Shown here: positions 62,832 to 64,000 of the stretch, piece by piece
How positions within the stretch are numbered: position 1 is the stretch's first letter
Layout of the letters: every line of letters starts with the position of its first letter
Assembly: GCF_020819595.1 (NCBI RefSeq)
Contig: NZ_JAJHNP010000015.1
Span: 124,001 to 188,000 of the forward strand
Direction of reading: 5' to 3'
DNA length: 64,000 nt
Source: Streptomyces barringtoniae
GTDB lineage: Bacteria; Actinomycetota; Actinomycetes; Streptomycetales; Streptomycetaceae
Made by a program: the position numbers and the translations under genes
The notes under the pieces: generated by a model
What the model was told of the DNA's origin: nothing
Database searches by the model: none
The model's input: only the letters and a program-made list of their open reading frames with translations

Positions 62832-64000
62832 TGGGCGACAACCACAACCAGCCGGACCGCTACCAACTGGAACGCGAGCTGGCCCAGGCGGAGATCCACG
62901 ACGTGGACGCACAATGCGTCCCCCACCACGGGCGTACCAATTTCGAGAAGCACCAGCTGAACGAAATGAAGGACATGGTGGACCTCGCGAAACCAGAGCA
63001 TCTGGAGGACGCGGGCAAGGCCCTCTGGGACGCCCGCGACGCGATCAACGCCGCCGCCGACGAACTGAGCGCACACATAGGCCGGATCGACTGGCACGGC
63101 GAGGCGGCCACCGCGTTCCACACGTGGGCCTCCGGCTTTGTCGCCAGCGTTTACACCTTCGCGGACCACGTGGAGAACGTGGGCTCGCACATCACCGCGG
63201 CCAGCACCGGACTCGCCTCCGTACGCAAGTCCATGCCGCCCCGCGACACCCGGCTCATGCCCAAGAGCGTCCACGACTTCCCGCTGGTTACCCAGGTCGA
63301 CGGCAACAAGGAGTACCAGGCGGCCCTCACGGTCGAGAAGCACCGCCAAGAGGCGATCAACCAGATGAACCGGTTGGCGTCGTACTACACGGTGACCGGG
63401 GAGTCGTTGAAGTCGGGGTCGGTGCCTACGTTCGGCAAGATGCCGGAGATGGGTGTGCCGCAGGCGGCCGGCGGGCAGCGGGACGGCGGAGGCCAGGTGC
63501 CTGTCTCACACGCTCATGGAGCCGCTGGCGTTGTCGGAACGACGAGCCATCACTCGTTCTCCGCACCGGCCGGGCCTGGCACGGCAGAGACTCCCGACTC
63601 CGGGAAGAAACTGCACGACGTCGTCGCGGTTCCGGATCGGCACACCGGTCCGTCTCAGCCCGTGGGTACGGACATCGACAGCGTGAACACGCTGCCGCCG
63701 GATACTACGAGGTCGACGACCCCTGTCACACCGCCGACTGCACCTGCACCCAGCGGAGGCGGACCGGTTCCTCCCGTCCCCACCGTTCCCATGCCCCCGA
63801 CTGTGGGCTTGCCTATGGGCCGCGGCGGAATGGGCGGGTCCCGAGGCCCGGTCGTGGCGTCGCCGCGTATGGCCTCTCCTGCCGGTGGTTCATCCCGAGT
63901 CGGTGGTGGAACAGGACGCGGCCGCATCGGCCCCCTGGAAGAGCCCGCGGGCCAGGCGGGAGCGCGTGGGCCTGTGTCACCGGTCGGCAGGACGCCCTTG
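62831..64000 (+). CDS. WXG-domain ESX substrate/effector, C-terminus beyond the window (partial)
   Basis: The frame from ATG 62831 is open to the window end (390 codons). Residues ~1-190 are helical with the WXG signature IDWHGEAATAFHTWASGF (Trp-His-Gly) and ALTVEKHRQEAINQMNRLASYY. From ~215 onward the chain is Pro/Gly/Ser/Thr-rich (VTPPTAPAPSGGGPVPPVPTVPMPPTVGLPMGRG). Such PPE-like or LXG-like design, WXG head plus disordered tail, is typical of large ESX-secreted proteins in Streptomyces. It overlaps the preceding gene (TGATG). Confidence 0.75.
   Translation, partial: MGDNHNQPDRYQLERELAQAEIHDVDAQCVPHHGRTNFEKHQLNEMKDMVDLAKPEHLEDAGKALWDARDAINAAADELSAHIGRIDWHGEAATAFHTWASGFVASVYTFADHVENVGSHITAASTGLASVRKSMPPRDTRLMPKSVHDFPLVTQVDGNKEYQAALTVEKHRQEAINQMNRLASYYTVTGESLKSGSVPTFGKMPEMGVPQAAGGQRDGGGQVPVSHAHGAAGVVGTTSHHSFSAPAGPGTAETPDSGKKLHDVVAVPDRHTGPSQPVGTDIDSVNTLPPDTTRSTTPVTPPTAPAPSGGGPVPPVPTVPMPPTVGLPMGRGGMGGSRGPVVASPRMASPAGGSSRVGGGTGRGRIGPLEEPAGQAGARGPVSPVGRTPL

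Overview
The window is a chromosomal segment of a high-GC actinomycete, almost certainly a Streptomyces. The evidence is strong G/C bias at third codon positions, frequent GTG starts behind GGAGG-type ribosome binding sites, Tat signals, and the gene order dxr-rseP-ispG-GNAT-proS-...-rimP-nusA-ylxR-infB-ylxP-rbfA-truB-X-ribF followed by a type VII (ESX) secretion locus. This gene order matches, from memory, the S. coelicolor SCO5660s-5720s region. No rRNA, tRNA, CRISPR array or intact transposon was seen.

1-5.3 kb: a partial membrane-protein end, a broken Tat-exported protein, a glycerophosphodiesterase, an adenosine-deaminase-family enzyme (probably aminodeoxyfutalosine deaminase), two DUF4190 membrane proteins and a NADAR-type glycosidase. 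5.5-22.2 kb: a polyamine/GABA locus with aminobutyraldehyde dehydrogenase, a complete polyamine ABC importer, a gamma-glutamylputrescine-oxidase-like flavoprotein, GABA aminotransferase, a PucR-type regulator and a second aldehyde dehydrogenase. Together they would import putrescine or related amines and degrade them through GABA to succinate. Inserted among them are a His/aromatic-rich small secreted protein, an unknown protein behind a CRP-like site and an SD-masking hairpin, a PAP2 phosphatase and a membrane P-loop ATPase.

22.3-28.6 kb: a secreted sedolisin-type protease, a graveyard of truncated polysaccharide-degradation genes (CBM6-like, GH12 and GH31 remnants) with a surviving LacI regulator and two operator palindromes, and a large acyl-CoA dehydrogenase. 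28.7-37.6 kb: a small secreted protein, the MEP isoprenoid genes dxr and ispG around the site-2 protease gene rseP, a decayed toxin/immunity patch (HATPase fragment, toxin-like end, frameshifted barstar), two acetyltransferases and proS. 37.6-40.4 kb, minus strand: a frameshifted lipoprotein, an aminoglycoside-phosphotransferase-like protein without catalytic residues, and a DUF4439/lipoprotein pair.

40.7-53.4 kb: the translation/ribosome-maturation operon (rimP to truB), a 1389-residue fusion of a trypsin-like domain and a P-loop NTPase in which both active sites look degenerate, and ribF. 53.4-64 kb: the start of an ESX locus, with an EspI-like MinD/ParA ATPase, an ESX-linked protein and EccE on the minus strand, and EccB, mycosin MycP and two probable WXG-type proteins on the plus strand. 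The last gene runs off the window end.
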